A stretch of 64,000 nucleotides of DNA from positions 3,348,001 through 3,412,000 of the forward strand of contig NZ_CP023407.1 in assembly GCF_003665435.1 (NCBI RefSeq), in the 5' to 3' direction. The notes beneath the pieces are model-generated. The model was not told the origin of the DNA and searched no databases. It was given only the letters and a program-made list of their open reading frames with translations. A program made the translations under genes and the position numbers. Of this stretch, positions 41,634-48,833 are shown one piece after another (positions within the stretch are counted from its first letter, which is position 1; every line of letters begins with the position of its first letter). Source of the stretch: Streptomyces fungicidicus. GTDB taxonomy: Bacteria > Actinomycetota > Actinomycetes > Streptomycetales > Streptomycetaceae.

Positions 41634-43234
41634 GCGCCCCCGCGGCCGCCGCCCTCACCCCCGTCCTCGTCCGGCTGAAACTGTCCCTCCTGCGCAACGG
41701 CTTGCGGCAGTCCGGCGGGCGCCGGACTGCGTACATCGCCTCCGCCGTCGTCGCCCTGCTGTTCGCCGCGCTCCAGCTGGTCGGGCTGATCGCGCTGCGC
41801 GGCTTCGACCACGTCGACTCCCTGGCCGTGCTCCTGGTGACGGTGCTGGGGCTGGGCTGGGCGGTGATGCCGCTGTTCTTCCCCGGCGGGGACGAGACCC
41901 TCGACCCGACCCGGCTGGTGATGCTGCCGCTGCGGCCGCGGCCGCTGGTGCGGGCCCTGCTGGTGGCCTCGCTGGTCGGCATCGGGCCGCTGTTCACGCT
42001 CTGCCTGCTCGCCGGCTGCGTGATCGCCGTGGCGCACGGCGGGGCGGCGTTCGCGGTGGGCGTGCTCGCCGTGCCGCTGGCGCTGCTGGTGTGCGTGGCG
42101 CTGGCGCGGGCGGTCGCCGCCGCCAACGTGCGGCTGCTCACCAGCCGCAAGGGGCGGGATCTCGCGGTGCTCAGCGGGCTGGTGATCGCCGTCGGGGCCC
42201 AGCTGGTCAACTTCGGGGTGCAGCGGCTGGGTTCCTCCGGTCTGGAGCAGCTGGAACCGGCGGCGGCCGTGCTGCGGTGGCTCCCGCCGGCGTCGGCGAT
42301 CGGCGCGGTGCACTCGGCGGGCGAGGGCTCGTACGGCGTCGCGCTGGCGCAACTGGCGCTGAGCGCCGCCGCCTTGGCGGTGCTGCTGGTCCTGTGGTCG
42401 CGGTCCCTGACCCGGCTGATGACGTCGCCGGACGGTTCCACCCTCCAGGCGGCCGGGGACACGGTGGCCCGCGACCGCACACCGGGGGGCCTCGCCGGGC
42501 TGCTGCCGCCGGGCCGTACCGGTACGGCCGTGGAGCGCAGTCTGCGCTACGTGCTGCGCGATCCGAAGACGAAGGCCGCGTGGGTGACCTCGCTGGCGAT
42601 CGGACTGATCGTGCCGCTGTTCAACGCCTGGCAGGGCACCGGCTCGGTGTACCTGGCCTGCTTCGCGGCCGGGATGCTCGGCGTCCAGATGTACAACCAG
42701 TTCGGGCAGGACACCTCGGCGTTCTGGATGGTCGCGATGACGATCTCGTCCACCCGGGACGCCTACGTCGAGCTGCGTGCCCGCGCGCTGGCGCTGCTGC
42801 TGATCACGCTGCCCTACGCCACGCTCGTCACCGTGCTGACGGCGGCGGTGCTGGGCGACTGGGCGCGGCTGCCGGAGGCGCTGGGACTGTCCTTCGCGCT
42901 GCTGGGCGCGATGCTCGCGACGGGCGCGTGGGCCTCGGCCCGGTTCCCCTACTCCATCCCGCAGGAGGGCTACAAGAACGTCGCCCCCGGGCAGGCGGGG
43001 CTGGCCTGGATCTCCCTGGTCGGCGGCATGGTCGTGGCGGCGGCGCTGTGCGTCCCGGTCATCGCCCTCACGGTCTGGGTGAACGTCGGCGAGGGCGGCG
43101 AGCAGTGGCGGTGGCTGCTGCTGCCGGCGGGCACGGCGTACGGGGCGGCGCTGACGCTCCTCGGCCTGCGGCTGGCCGCCCCGCGCACGGCCGGCCGCCT
43201 CCCGGAGATCCTGACGGCGGTCAGCAAGGGCTGA
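41630..43234 (+). CDS. ABC transporter permease, multi-pass
   Basis: A 534-residue membrane protein with about 12 hydrophobic segments in two groups separated by a hydrophilic loop near residues 255-300 (SPDGSTLQAAGDTVARDRTPGG). The GTG start overlaps the ATPase stop by four bases. It carries no ATPase domain and forms the membrane part of the transporter encoded with the preceding gene. This large permease type in actinobacteria usually has no assigned substrate; export of a lipid or antibiotic is possible. A hairpin follows the stop, shared with the convergent hydrolase gene. Confidence 0.85.
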   Translation: MSAPAAAALTPVLVRLKLSLLRNGLRQSGGRRTAYIASAVVALLFAALQLVGLIALRGFDHVDSLAVLLVTVLGLGWAVMPLFFPGGDETLDPTRLVMLPLRPRPLVRALLVASLVGIGPLFTLCLLAGCVIAVAHGGAAFAVGVLAVPLALLVCVALARAVAAANVRLLTSRKGRDLAVLSGLVIAVGAQLVNFGVQRLGSSGLEQLEPAAAVLRWLPPASAIGAVHSAGEGSYGVALAQLALSAAALAVLLVLWSRSLTRLMTSPDGSTLQAAGDTVARDRTPGGLAGLLPPGRTGTAVERSLRYVLRDPKTKAAWVTSLAIGLIVPLFNAWQGTGSVYLACFAAGMLGVQMYNQFGQDTSAFWMVAMTISSTRDAYVELRARALALLLITLPYATLVTVLTAAVLGDWARLPEALGLSFALLGAMLATGAWASARFPYSIPQEGYKNVAPGQAGLAWISLVGGMVVAAALCVPVIALTVWVNVGEGGEQWRWLLLPAGTAYGAALTLLGLRLAAPRTAGRLPEILTAVSKG

Positions 43235-43272
43235 GCTTCCCGGACCCCGCGCGGGCCCGCGGAAGCGGGGTC
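43235..43272. terminator. Hairpin between the convergent permease and hydrolase genes
   Basis: Alternative stems GCTTCC/GGAAGC (43235-43240 with 43261-43266) and GACCCCGC/GCGGGGTC (43243-43250 with 43265-43272) occupy the whole 36-base gap. Either can stop transcription. Confidence 0.6.
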
Positions 43273-44149
43273 AGGGGGTGCCGAGCGAGTCGAGGAAGGG
43301 TTCGATCGCCGCCAGCCAGGTCTCCGGCTGGTCGTAGTGGACCAGGTGGCCGGCGTCGGCGACCTCCGCGTACTGGCCGCGCGGGAGGACGCGGACCATC
43401 TCCTGGGCCTCCGCGCGGCCCAGTTCGCCGTCGAGGCCGCGGACCACCAGGGCGGGGCAGCGCACCTGGGCCAGCTCCTCCCAGTGGGCGTCGAACACCC
43501 AGGTCTCGCGGGAGCGGAGCATCTGCTCGGGGTCGAAGACGGGGCGCCAGCCGTCGGGCGACTCGGCCATCACCTCGGCGTAGAACTCGCCGCGGGCCGG
43601 GTTGGGCCGCTCCACCCAGGGGTCGTCCTCGCCGAACCACTTGCGCACGTCGGCGAGCGTGGCGAACGGGACCGGCCAGGCCTTGAACCACTCGGCCCAC
43701 TCGCGCTGCGAGGCGGCGCCGAGGGCGGAGGCCCGCATGTCGCAGACGATCAGCCCGCGCACCAGGTCGGGGCGTTTCGCGGCCAGCTGCCAGGCGGTCA
43801 GCGCGCCCATCGCGTGGCCGATGAGGACGGTGGGGCCGAGGCCGAGCTGCTCCAGTGCGGCCTCGGCGTCGTCGACGTAGGCGCCGCGGGTGAAGGAGGC
43901 CTGTGGGGGCTTGTCGCTGCGGCCGTGGCCGCGCTGGTCGAGGGCGACCGCCCGGTACCGCCCGGAGAGCCGGCGGGCGGTGGACGCCCAGTGCGAGGCG
44001 CGTCCCATCAGGCCGTGCAGTAAGAACACTCCGGGGGCGTGCTGCGCGGCGCTCTCCGCCGGGTCGGCCCCGTCCTTGGGCGGGTCCCCGAACTCCCAGG
44101 CGGCGAGCCGTACGCCGTCCGCCCCCGTCACGTCGATGCGTCGCGCCAT
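43271..44149 (-). CDS. Alpha/beta-hydrolase-fold protein with alanine at the nucleophile position
   Basis: A 292-residue cytoplasmic alpha/beta-hydrolase fold protein. The fold marks are intact: FLLHGLMGRASHW (oxyanion loop), ALDQRGHGRSDKP, and the late DAGHLVHYDQPETW with the catalytic-type His. The nucleophile elbow, normally G-H-S-M-G, reads GHAMGALTAW, so the serine is alanine. Unless the sequence is wrong, it cannot be a serine hydrolase; it may bind a ligand or, like cofactor-free oxygenases of this fold, use other chemistry. It is convergent with the ABC operon, and its upstream region contains a 16-base palindrome. Confidence 0.82.
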   Translation of the reverse strand: MARRIDVTGADGVRLAAWEFGDPPKDGADPAESAAQHAPGVFLLHGLMGRASHWASTARRLSGRYRAVALDQRGHGRSDKPPQASFTRGAYVDDAEAALEQLGLGPTVLIGHAMGALTAWQLAAKRPDLVRGLIVCDMRASALGAASQREWAEWFKAWPVPFATLADVRKWFGEDDPWVERPNPARGEFYAEVMAESPDGWRPVFDPEQMLRSRETWVFDAHWEELAQVRCPALVVRGLDGELGRAEAQEMVRVLPRGQYAEVADAGHLVHYDQPETWLAAIEPFLDSLGTP

Positions 44150-44227
44150 GCCCTGGCACCCCCCAAGCTCGCTGCCTGCCCGCTGCCCGTTGTGCTGGCC
44201 CTGCCTGTTGCTACCGCCCGCAGATTA

Positions 44228-44243
44228 TCGAATGCGCATTCGA
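44228..44243. promoter_or_regulatory. 16-bp palindrome TCGAATGCGCATTCGA, LexA-box-like
   Basis: A perfect palindrome about 80 bases upstream of the hydrolase ATG. The actinobacterial LexA site has the form TCGAAC-N4-GTTCGA; this differs only at the two inner symmetric positions (T for C, A for G). Binding is a guess from similarity. Confidence 0.4.
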
Positions 44244-44410
44244 ACACGCCTTCTTGCCCGGTAACACCCCTCGTTCGAGTGACCCCCGGCGGGGATTGAT
44301 CGCCGTGGCCCGGGGGAGATCTTCAGCGGGAGGCGGGCCGCTCGGGGAAAACGGTCCGAGGGGATTGACCCTGGGAGCTCGGGGCTCCGGGTCAGCACAG
44401 GGGAGGACAG

Positions 44411-44436
44411 GCCCCGGCGCCGTGCGGCGCCGGGGC
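44411..44436. terminator. GC-rich hairpin terminator of dmdR1
   Basis: Perfect 11-base-pair stem (GCCCCGGCGCC and complement) with a 4-base loop GTGC, 173 bases downstream of the dmdR1 stop and on the way to the hydrolase gene. No T tract. Confidence 0.7.
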
Positions 44437-44608
44437 TCCTCACGTGGTCACGGCACATCGTCCCGCCCCTCCTCCGCCGGGATGACATCGCTGTCGGGCC
44501 CGGCCAGAGCCCTCAGGTCATATGCCTCACGCGACAGCCTCGCACGCGAACCCCGCGGGCGCTGCCCTTCCACAGACCGGATCCGGAAATCGGCGCGTTC
44601 ACACCCGC

Positions 44609-45301
44609 TCAGGGCTTGGCGACGAAGACGTGCGACGCCACCTCCGACTCCAGCTCGGCCGCCTCGCCGCTGCTGCCCACCAGCACCCCGCCCGCCGACT
44701 CGGTCACGCTGACCACCGAACCGGGCTGCACGCCGGCCCGGCGCAGCGTGTACATCAGCTGCGCGTCCGTCTGGATCGGCTCGCCGATCCGGCGCACCAC
44801 GACCGTCTTGCCCCCGGCGCCCGGGTCGAGGTCGGCGAGGGAGACCATGCCCTCGTCCAGGAACGGGTGGGCGCCGTCCTTCTCGCCCAGCTCCTCCAGG
44901 CCCGGGATCGGGTTCCCGTACGGCGACTCGGTCGGGTGCCGCAGCAGCTCCAGGACACGGCGCTCGACGGCCTCGCTCATCACGTGCTCCCAGCGGCACG
45001 CCTCGGCGTGGACCTGCTCCCACTCCAGGCCGATCACGTCGACCAGGAGACACTCGGCGAGGCGGTGCTTGCGCATCACGCGCGTCGCCAGCCGGCGGCC
45101 CTCGTCCGTGAGCTCCAGGTGCCGGTCGGGGGCGACGGAGACAAGGCCGTCACGCTCCATGCGGGCCACCGTCTGGCTGACGGTCGGCCCGCTCTGGTCG
45201 AGCCGCTCGGCGATCCGGGCACGCATGGGGACCACACCTTCCTCTTCCAGCTCGAGGATGGTGCGGAGGTACATCTCCGTGGTGTCGATCAGTCCGGACA
45301 T
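44609..45301 (-). CDS. dmdR1: DmdR1-type iron-dependent repressor (DtxR family)
   Basis: A 230-residue metalloregulator that, with ferrous iron bound, represses siderophore and iron-uptake genes. It has the three DtxR parts: winged HTH (MYLRTILELEEEGVVPMRARIAERLDQSGPTVSQTVARMERDGL), dimer and metal domain with the ligands of RKHRLAECLLVDVIG and EACRWEHVMSEAVE, and the SH3-like C-terminal domain (RRIGEPIQTDAQLMYTLRRAGVQPGSVVSV). Gene order next to a SIS-domain gene fits S. coelicolor dmdR1 (SCO4394). AAGGGG lies five bases before the ATG. The antisense strand is open across the whole gene, as reported for adm. I see no palindromic iron box upstream. Confidence 0.9.
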   Translation of the reverse strand: MSGLIDTTEMYLRTILELEEEGVVPMRARIAERLDQSGPTVSQTVARMERDGLVSVAPDRHLELTDEGRRLATRVMRKHRLAECLLVDVIGLEWEQVHAEACRWEHVMSEAVERRVLELLRHPTESPYGNPIPGLEELGEKDGAHPFLDEGMVSLADLDPGAGGKTVVVRRIGEPIQTDAQLMYTLRRAGVQPGSVVSVTESAGGVLVGSSGEAAELESEVASHVFVAKP

Positions 45302-45314
45302 ACATGCCCCTTGA
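44616..45314 (+). CDS. adm: Adm-like frame antisense to dmdR1
   Basis: A 232-codon frame covers dmdR1 almost end to end on the other strand, ATG at 44616, stop at 45314. Its product is extremely rich in Ser, Arg, Thr and Pro, as antisense shadows usually are. It is listed only because in S. coelicolor the equivalent antiparallel frame, adm, was reported to make a protein that affects siderophore and antibiotic production together with DmdR1. No ribosome site is convincing here; independent evidence of expression is absent. Confidence 0.3.
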   Translation: MATKTCDATSDSSSAASPLLPTSTPPADSVTLTTEPGCTPARRSVYISCASVWIGSPIRRTTTVLPPAPGSRSARETMPSSRNGWAPSFSPSSSRPGIGFPYGDSVGCRSSSRTRRSTASLITCSQRHASAWTCSHSRPITSTRRHSARRCLRITRVASRRPSSVSSRCRSGATETRPSRSMRATVWLTVGPLWSSRSAIRARMGTTPSSSSSRMVRRYISVVSISPDIHAP

Positions 45315-45466
45315 TGAGATCTGCGGATGGCTCTGCCGGAGGCCGGCCGGCTCACCGGCGCGTGCGCCGGCCCGGGACTCAATTCTTGCGCATGGGACCG
45401 ACAAGCGGGCCGCGCCATGGAAACGGAGGGCTTCCGGGCGTGGAAACCACGCCATCGGGCGCTGTA

Positions 45467-45496
45467 TTGACACGGCACTGGTCCAGACCGCACGGT
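45467..45496 (+). promoter_or_regulatory. Candidate promoter of the SIS gene (TTGACA, 18 bases, CACGGT)
   Basis: A perfect -35 TTGACA at 45467-45472 is followed after 18 bases by a weak -10, CACGGT at 45491-45496. The implied start near 45503 lies 27 bases before the ATG. Confidence 0.4.
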
Positions 45497-45529
45497 GATC
45501 CGCAACACTCCTCCGCGAAGGGATGCCGC

Positions 45530-46285
45530 ATGAGCGACCGCACGCCGGCCGGTCAGTTCCTGGACGCCGCGATCGACCTGCTGCAGCGGATCCGCGACGA
45601 GGAGGCCGGGCCCGTCGCGGCCGCCGGCACGCTGCTGGCCGACACGGTCGCGGACGGCGGCCGTCTCTTCGCCTTCGGCGCGGGGCACTCCTCGCTCGCG
45701 GCGCAGGACCTCGTCTACCGGGCGGGCGGGCTCGCCCTGATGAACCTGCTCACGGTGCCGGGGGTCGTCGGCGTCGACGTACGGCCGGCCACGCTGGGCT
45801 CCGCCCTGGAGCGGGTCGACGGGCTCGCGGGCGTCGTGCTGGAGTCCTCACCGCTGCGCGCCGGCGACGCGCTGATCGTCGTCTCCCTGTCCGGGCGCAA
45901 CGCGCTGCCCGTGGAGATGGCGGTGAAGGCCCGCGAGCTGGGCGTGAAGGTGATCGGCGTGACCTCGGTGGCGTACGCGGCGCAGACCACGTCCCGGCAC
46001 TCGTCGGGGACCTTCCTCAAGGACCACTGCGATGTCGTCCTGGACTCCCGGATCGCGGTCGGCGACGCGGAGCTGACGCTCGACAGCGTCCCGGCGCCGT
46101 TCGCCCCCGCCTCCACGGTGGCCACCACGGCGCTGCTGCAGGCCGTCGTGGCCACGGCGGCGGCCGTCCTCGCCGACCGGGGCATCGAGCCGCCGCTGCT
46201 GCGCTCCGGCAACGTGGACGGCGGCCACGAGTGGAACGCCCGCGTCATGGACCGCTACGCGGACCGGATCTTCTACCGCCACTGA
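45530..46285 (+). CDS. SIS-domain (sugar isomerase-like) protein
   Basis: A 251-residue cytoplasmic protein with a single sugar-isomerase (SIS) domain: FAFGAGHSSLAAQDLVYRAGG near residue 48, LIVVSLSGRNALPVEMAVKARELGVKVIGVTS near 120. The fold binds phospho-sugars and is found in GlmS-like isomerases and MurR/RpiR regulators. No HTH is present. It could be an N-acetylglucosamine-6-phosphate-handling or MurQ-like isomerase; it lacks the longer MurQ etherase pattern. It lies 228 bases from divergent dmdR1 and is the same neighbour as in S. coelicolor (SCO4393, from memory). Confidence 0.85.
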   Translation: MSDRTPAGQFLDAAIDLLQRIRDEEAGPVAAAGTLLADTVADGGRLFAFGAGHSSLAAQDLVYRAGGLALMNLLTVPGVVGVDVRPATLGSALERVDGLAGVVLESSPLRAGDALIVVSLSGRNALPVEMAVKARELGVKVIGVTSVAYAAQTTSRHSSGTFLKDHCDVVLDSRIAVGDAELTLDSVPAPFAPASTVATTALLQAVVATAAAVLADRGIEPPLLRSGNVDGGHEWNARVMDRYADRIFYRH

Positions 46286-46294
46286 CCCGGAGGC

Positions 46295-46322
46295 CCGGAA
46301 GGGCTGGAATCAGCCCCTCCGG
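46295..46322. terminator. Hairpin between the SIS and PAS/GAF genes
   Basis: Stem CCGGA/TCCGG plus GGGCTG/CAGCCC with one internal mismatch and the loop GAAT, ten bases after the SIS stop. It serves two convergent genes. Confidence 0.65.
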
Positions 46323-46364
46323 CGGGTGAGGAGCGGGGTCCCGGGGCAGCCCTCCCGGTCGGGT

Positions 46365-47759
46365 TCAGTGGTCCCGGGGCACCAGGGCCGACAGGTCGAG
46401 GGCCGACGCGATGTGGGCCGCCACATCCTCCGCGTACATGGCGTCGGACCGTTCGAACGCGTTCCGCCCCGCCGCCCGCAGAAACGTCACGGCACCCAGC
46501 GTGCGCCCCCGGCTCCGCAGCACCGTGCACAGCGCGTGCACCGCGTCCGCCGGCCACTGCCGGGACAGCGCCCACGCCCGCGCCGCCTCCGCCCCCATGG
46601 AGCCGACACCGGCCCGCACCGTCCCGGCGCGCTCCACGCACTGCACCGCCGGATGCCCCTCGCCGTACCGCACCGGCAGCCCCGCGCGGCCGGCCAGCCT
46701 GCTCGGGCCCGGCGCGCCGGACGGGGTGGCCGCGATCCGCACCAGCCGGACCCGGTCGGCGTCCTCCCCGCCGTCGGCCACCCGGTCGATCAGCGCGTGG
46801 TCGGCGAACCCGGCGAGCGCGAAGTCCAGGTGCACCGTCGCCGCCTCGGCCGGGTCCTCGCACTCCGCCGCCGCGCGCGCCGCGCGGTGCAGCTGCTGCG
46901 CGCGGAACCGCAGCAGCGCCGCCTCCTGCTCGCCCTGCCGGGACTCGGTCACGTCCTGGAACAGCCAGCCGACGCCGAGCGGCACCGGCTCCTCCGCGAG
47001 CGGCGACGCCAGCCGCACGAACCCGCTGCGCCAGCACCGGCGCCGCTCGCCCTCCGGCGTGCGCACGCTCACCCACAGCTCGGCGGGCGCGGGCGGCGCG
47101 CCCTCCGCGAGGACGTGGGTGAGCGCGCTCTCCAGTTCCTCCACGCCCTGCGCGAGCAGCTCCCCCAGCGGCCGCCCCAGTACGGACGTCCGCCCCGCGC
47201 CCAGCGCCCGCGCGGCGTGCGCGTTCACCACGGCGGGCCGCAGATCGGCGTCGACCAGGACGACGCCCCAGCTGGCGTCCTCCAGCAGCGCCTCGCTCAG
47301 CGCGATCGACCGCTCCAGGTCGATCTGGGCGTGCACCTCGCTGAACGCGCAGTAGATCCCCGCCGGCTTGCCGTCCGGCCCGCGCACGGCCGCGGACTGG
47401 GTCCGCACCAGCACCCGGCCGCCGTCCTTGGTCAGCAGCGCGAACTCGTTGACCTGCCGGCCCGGCGCGTCCATGGCCGCCATCAGCCGGGTCTCGACCT
47501 CCTCGGCGTCCGCGCTGCGCACCGCCCAGCCGGCGAACCCGGCCCTGCCGACCGCCTCGGCCGCGGTCCAGCCGAGGATCCGCTCCGCCTCGCGGTTCCA
47601 GTGCGTGACCGTCCCGTCCGCGTCCAGCGCGCACAGGGCGGCGTCCATGCCGTCGAGCAGCGCGGCGAGCAGATCGGAGCCGTCGGAGCCCTCCCGCCCG
47701 GGCTCGGGCTCGTCCGGCCCCAGCTCGTCGGTGGTCCCACTACGCCGGGAAGCACTCAC
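46365..47759 (-). CDS. PAS-PAS-GAF sensor protein without output domain
   Basis: A 464-residue soluble sensor. Two PAS domains are visible: residues about 30-145 (LLDGMDAALCALDADGTVTHWNREAERILGWTAAEAVG) with a PAC segment LLTKDGGRVLVRTQSAAVRG, and about 155-270 (ALLEDASWGVVLVDADLRPAVVNAHAARALG). From about 290 a GAF-like domain follows (FRAQQLHRAARAAAECEDPAEAATVHLDFALAGFADHALI; LGAVTFLRAAGRNAFERSD). The usual Streptomyces output module, a PP2C phosphatase, is missing, so it may act by protein contact. Start codon choice is open; 47759 gives a short acidic leader. Ligand unknown. Confidence 0.82.
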   Translation of the reverse strand: MSASRRSGTTDELGPDEPEPGREGSDGSDLLAALLDGMDAALCALDADGTVTHWNREAERILGWTAAEAVGRAGFAGWAVRSADAEEVETRLMAAMDAPGRQVNEFALLTKDGGRVLVRTQSAAVRGPDGKPAGIYCAFSEVHAQIDLERSIALSEALLEDASWGVVLVDADLRPAVVNAHAARALGAGRTSVLGRPLGELLAQGVEELESALTHVLAEGAPPAPAELWVSVRTPEGERRRCWRSGFVRLASPLAEEPVPLGVGWLFQDVTESRQGEQEAALLRFRAQQLHRAARAAAECEDPAEAATVHLDFALAGFADHALIDRVADGGEDADRVRLVRIAATPSGAPGPSRLAGRAGLPVRYGEGHPAVQCVERAGTVRAGVGSMGAEAARAWALSRQWPADAVHALCTVLRSRGRTLGAVTFLRAAGRNAFERSDAMYAEDVAAHIASALDLSALVPRDH

Positions 47760-47889
47760 CTGGAACCCCCTGCAGGCCGCGTCCGCACGTACGGCACGGC
47801 GGTACGCTCACTTGCAATCATTCAACTTGAACGTGACTCAGCGCACATCAAGTTCCCGCAAGATTGAGTGAATCGTTGCGCGCCGGGGC

Positions 47890-48564
47890 TCAGCCGCCTT
47901 CTAACCGCGTCCAGAAGTGGTGGACGATCTCGTCGAGGTAGCGCTTCCCGTTCTCGGCGGCGTCGACGCCGCCGGCCCGGCTGAGGGTGGCCGCCATGAG
48001 TGTCTGGTACTCGTCGTGCATGGCGCGCAGCGTGCTCTTGAGCTCCTTCTTGTCGAGGGAGACGAGGTTCGCGATCTCGCGGATGTGCGCCTGCCACCGG
48101 GTGGAGACGGCCTCGGTGAGCAGCCGGGCGAGTTCCTCCTCGCCGCCGGTGATGGAGAGCAGGGCCCGCGGGGGGAGCTCGAGGGCGGCTCCGAGGAGGG
48201 CCGACTCCCGTCGGCCGCCGGTCCAGCGGCTGTGCTCCTCCATGGCGAGGTAGTCGTGGAGGGGGATGCCGGTGGCGCGGGCGACGTCCTCAGGGGCGAT
48301 GCCGCGGGCGATGCGGTGTTCCCGCAGGGTGCGGGGGGCGCCCATGAGGTCGCGGGGGGCGCACCACAGCGCGCCGGCCAGGGCGGTCAGTTCATGGGCG
48401 CCGGGGACGGCCAGGCCGCGTTCCCAGGCCGTGATGTGGTCGGGGGTGATGTGGGACATTCCGTAGGAGGCGCGCATGCCGTAGGCGACGTGGCCGGGAG
48501 CCATCCCGACTTTCTCGCGCAGGATGCGTGCGGCGCGTGCGCTGAAGGGGAGTGGAGGATGCAC
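47890..48564 (-). CDS. Helix-turn-helix (XRE-like) DNA-binding protein
   Basis: A 224-residue regulator with two Cro/CI-type HTH regions: FSARAARILREKVGMAPGHVAYGMRASYGMSHITPDHITAWERG near the N-terminus and LREHRIARGIAPEDVARATGIPLHDYLAMEE near residue 95. The C-terminal half is a helical domain with EYQTLMAATLSRAGG. The GTG at 48564 is preferred (VHPPLPFSARAARIL); the frame upstream is open but unlike a protein. It is divergent from the NCS2 permease gene, with a 269-base control region between them, so control of purine uptake is a reasonable guess. Confidence 0.8.
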   Translation of the reverse strand: MHPPLPFSARAARILREKVGMAPGHVAYGMRASYGMSHITPDHITAWERGLAVPGAHELTALAGALWCAPRDLMGAPRTLREHRIARGIAPEDVARATGIPLHDYLAMEEHSRWTGGRRESALLGAALELPPRALLSITGGEEELARLLTEAVSTRWQAHIREIANLVSLDKKELKSTLRAMHDEYQTLMAATLSRAGGVDAAENGKRYLDEIVHHFWTRLEGG

Positions 48565-48651
48565 GCTGCGAGAGTAGGGAGCGACACAGGGTGAGCACCA
48601 TGGCCGCTGTCGCCTGCATCCCGTTATGGCGGGAAGGTCGCCGCTGATTCT

Positions 48652-48691
48652 GTAGGAAGCAACGGAGATCATTGCGCTCGCAACTTCCTTT
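48652..48691. promoter_or_regulatory. Inverted repeat AGGAAG ... CTTCCT in the permease control region
   Basis: Six-base arms (AGGAAG near 48654 and CTTCCT near 48685) with a second internal CAAC/GCGCTCG pattern lie just upstream of the permease promoter. Position suits an operator for the divergent HTH protein. Confidence 0.3.
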
Positions 48692-48704
48692 TCCTGCAGT
48701 GCTA

Positions 48705-48732
48705 TTGACCTTCCGGCACGGCTCCGTAGGAT
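48705..48732 (+). promoter_or_regulatory. Promoter of the NCS2 permease gene (TTGACC, 16 bases, TAGGAT)
   Basis: TTGACC at 48705-48710 and TAGGAT at 48727-48732 are close to the consensus for the principal sigma factor HrdB. Transcription would start near 48739, giving a 95-base leader to the TTG start codon. Confidence 0.65.
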
Positions 48733-48833
48733 CTCCGCTCGCAGGCCGCCGCGCGTGTGACCGCGTACCGATTGCCAAGCTCTCCGGCGGCATCGTCGTG
48801 CACCCTCCCCCGCGTATGCCCAGGAGACACCCC

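Larger units (their letters stand above)
44150..44608. other. 459-base region upstream of the hydrolase gene and downstream of dmdR1
   Basis: No gene supported. It contains the palindrome at 44228-44243 and the terminator hairpin at 44411-44436, both listed separately. The remainder, including a leftward frame of 87 codons at 44225-44488, has neither a ribosome site nor recognisable protein. Confidence 0.5.

Noticed and set aside
44225..44488. 87-codon minus-strand frame between dmdR1 and the hydrolase gene
   Set aside because: Runs through a clear terminator hairpin and has Arg/Ser-rich shadow composition.
45302..45529. Iron box (DmdR/IdeR operator) in the dmdR1-SIS gap
   Set aside because: I looked for a TTAGG..CCTAA-type 19-base palindrome and found none.
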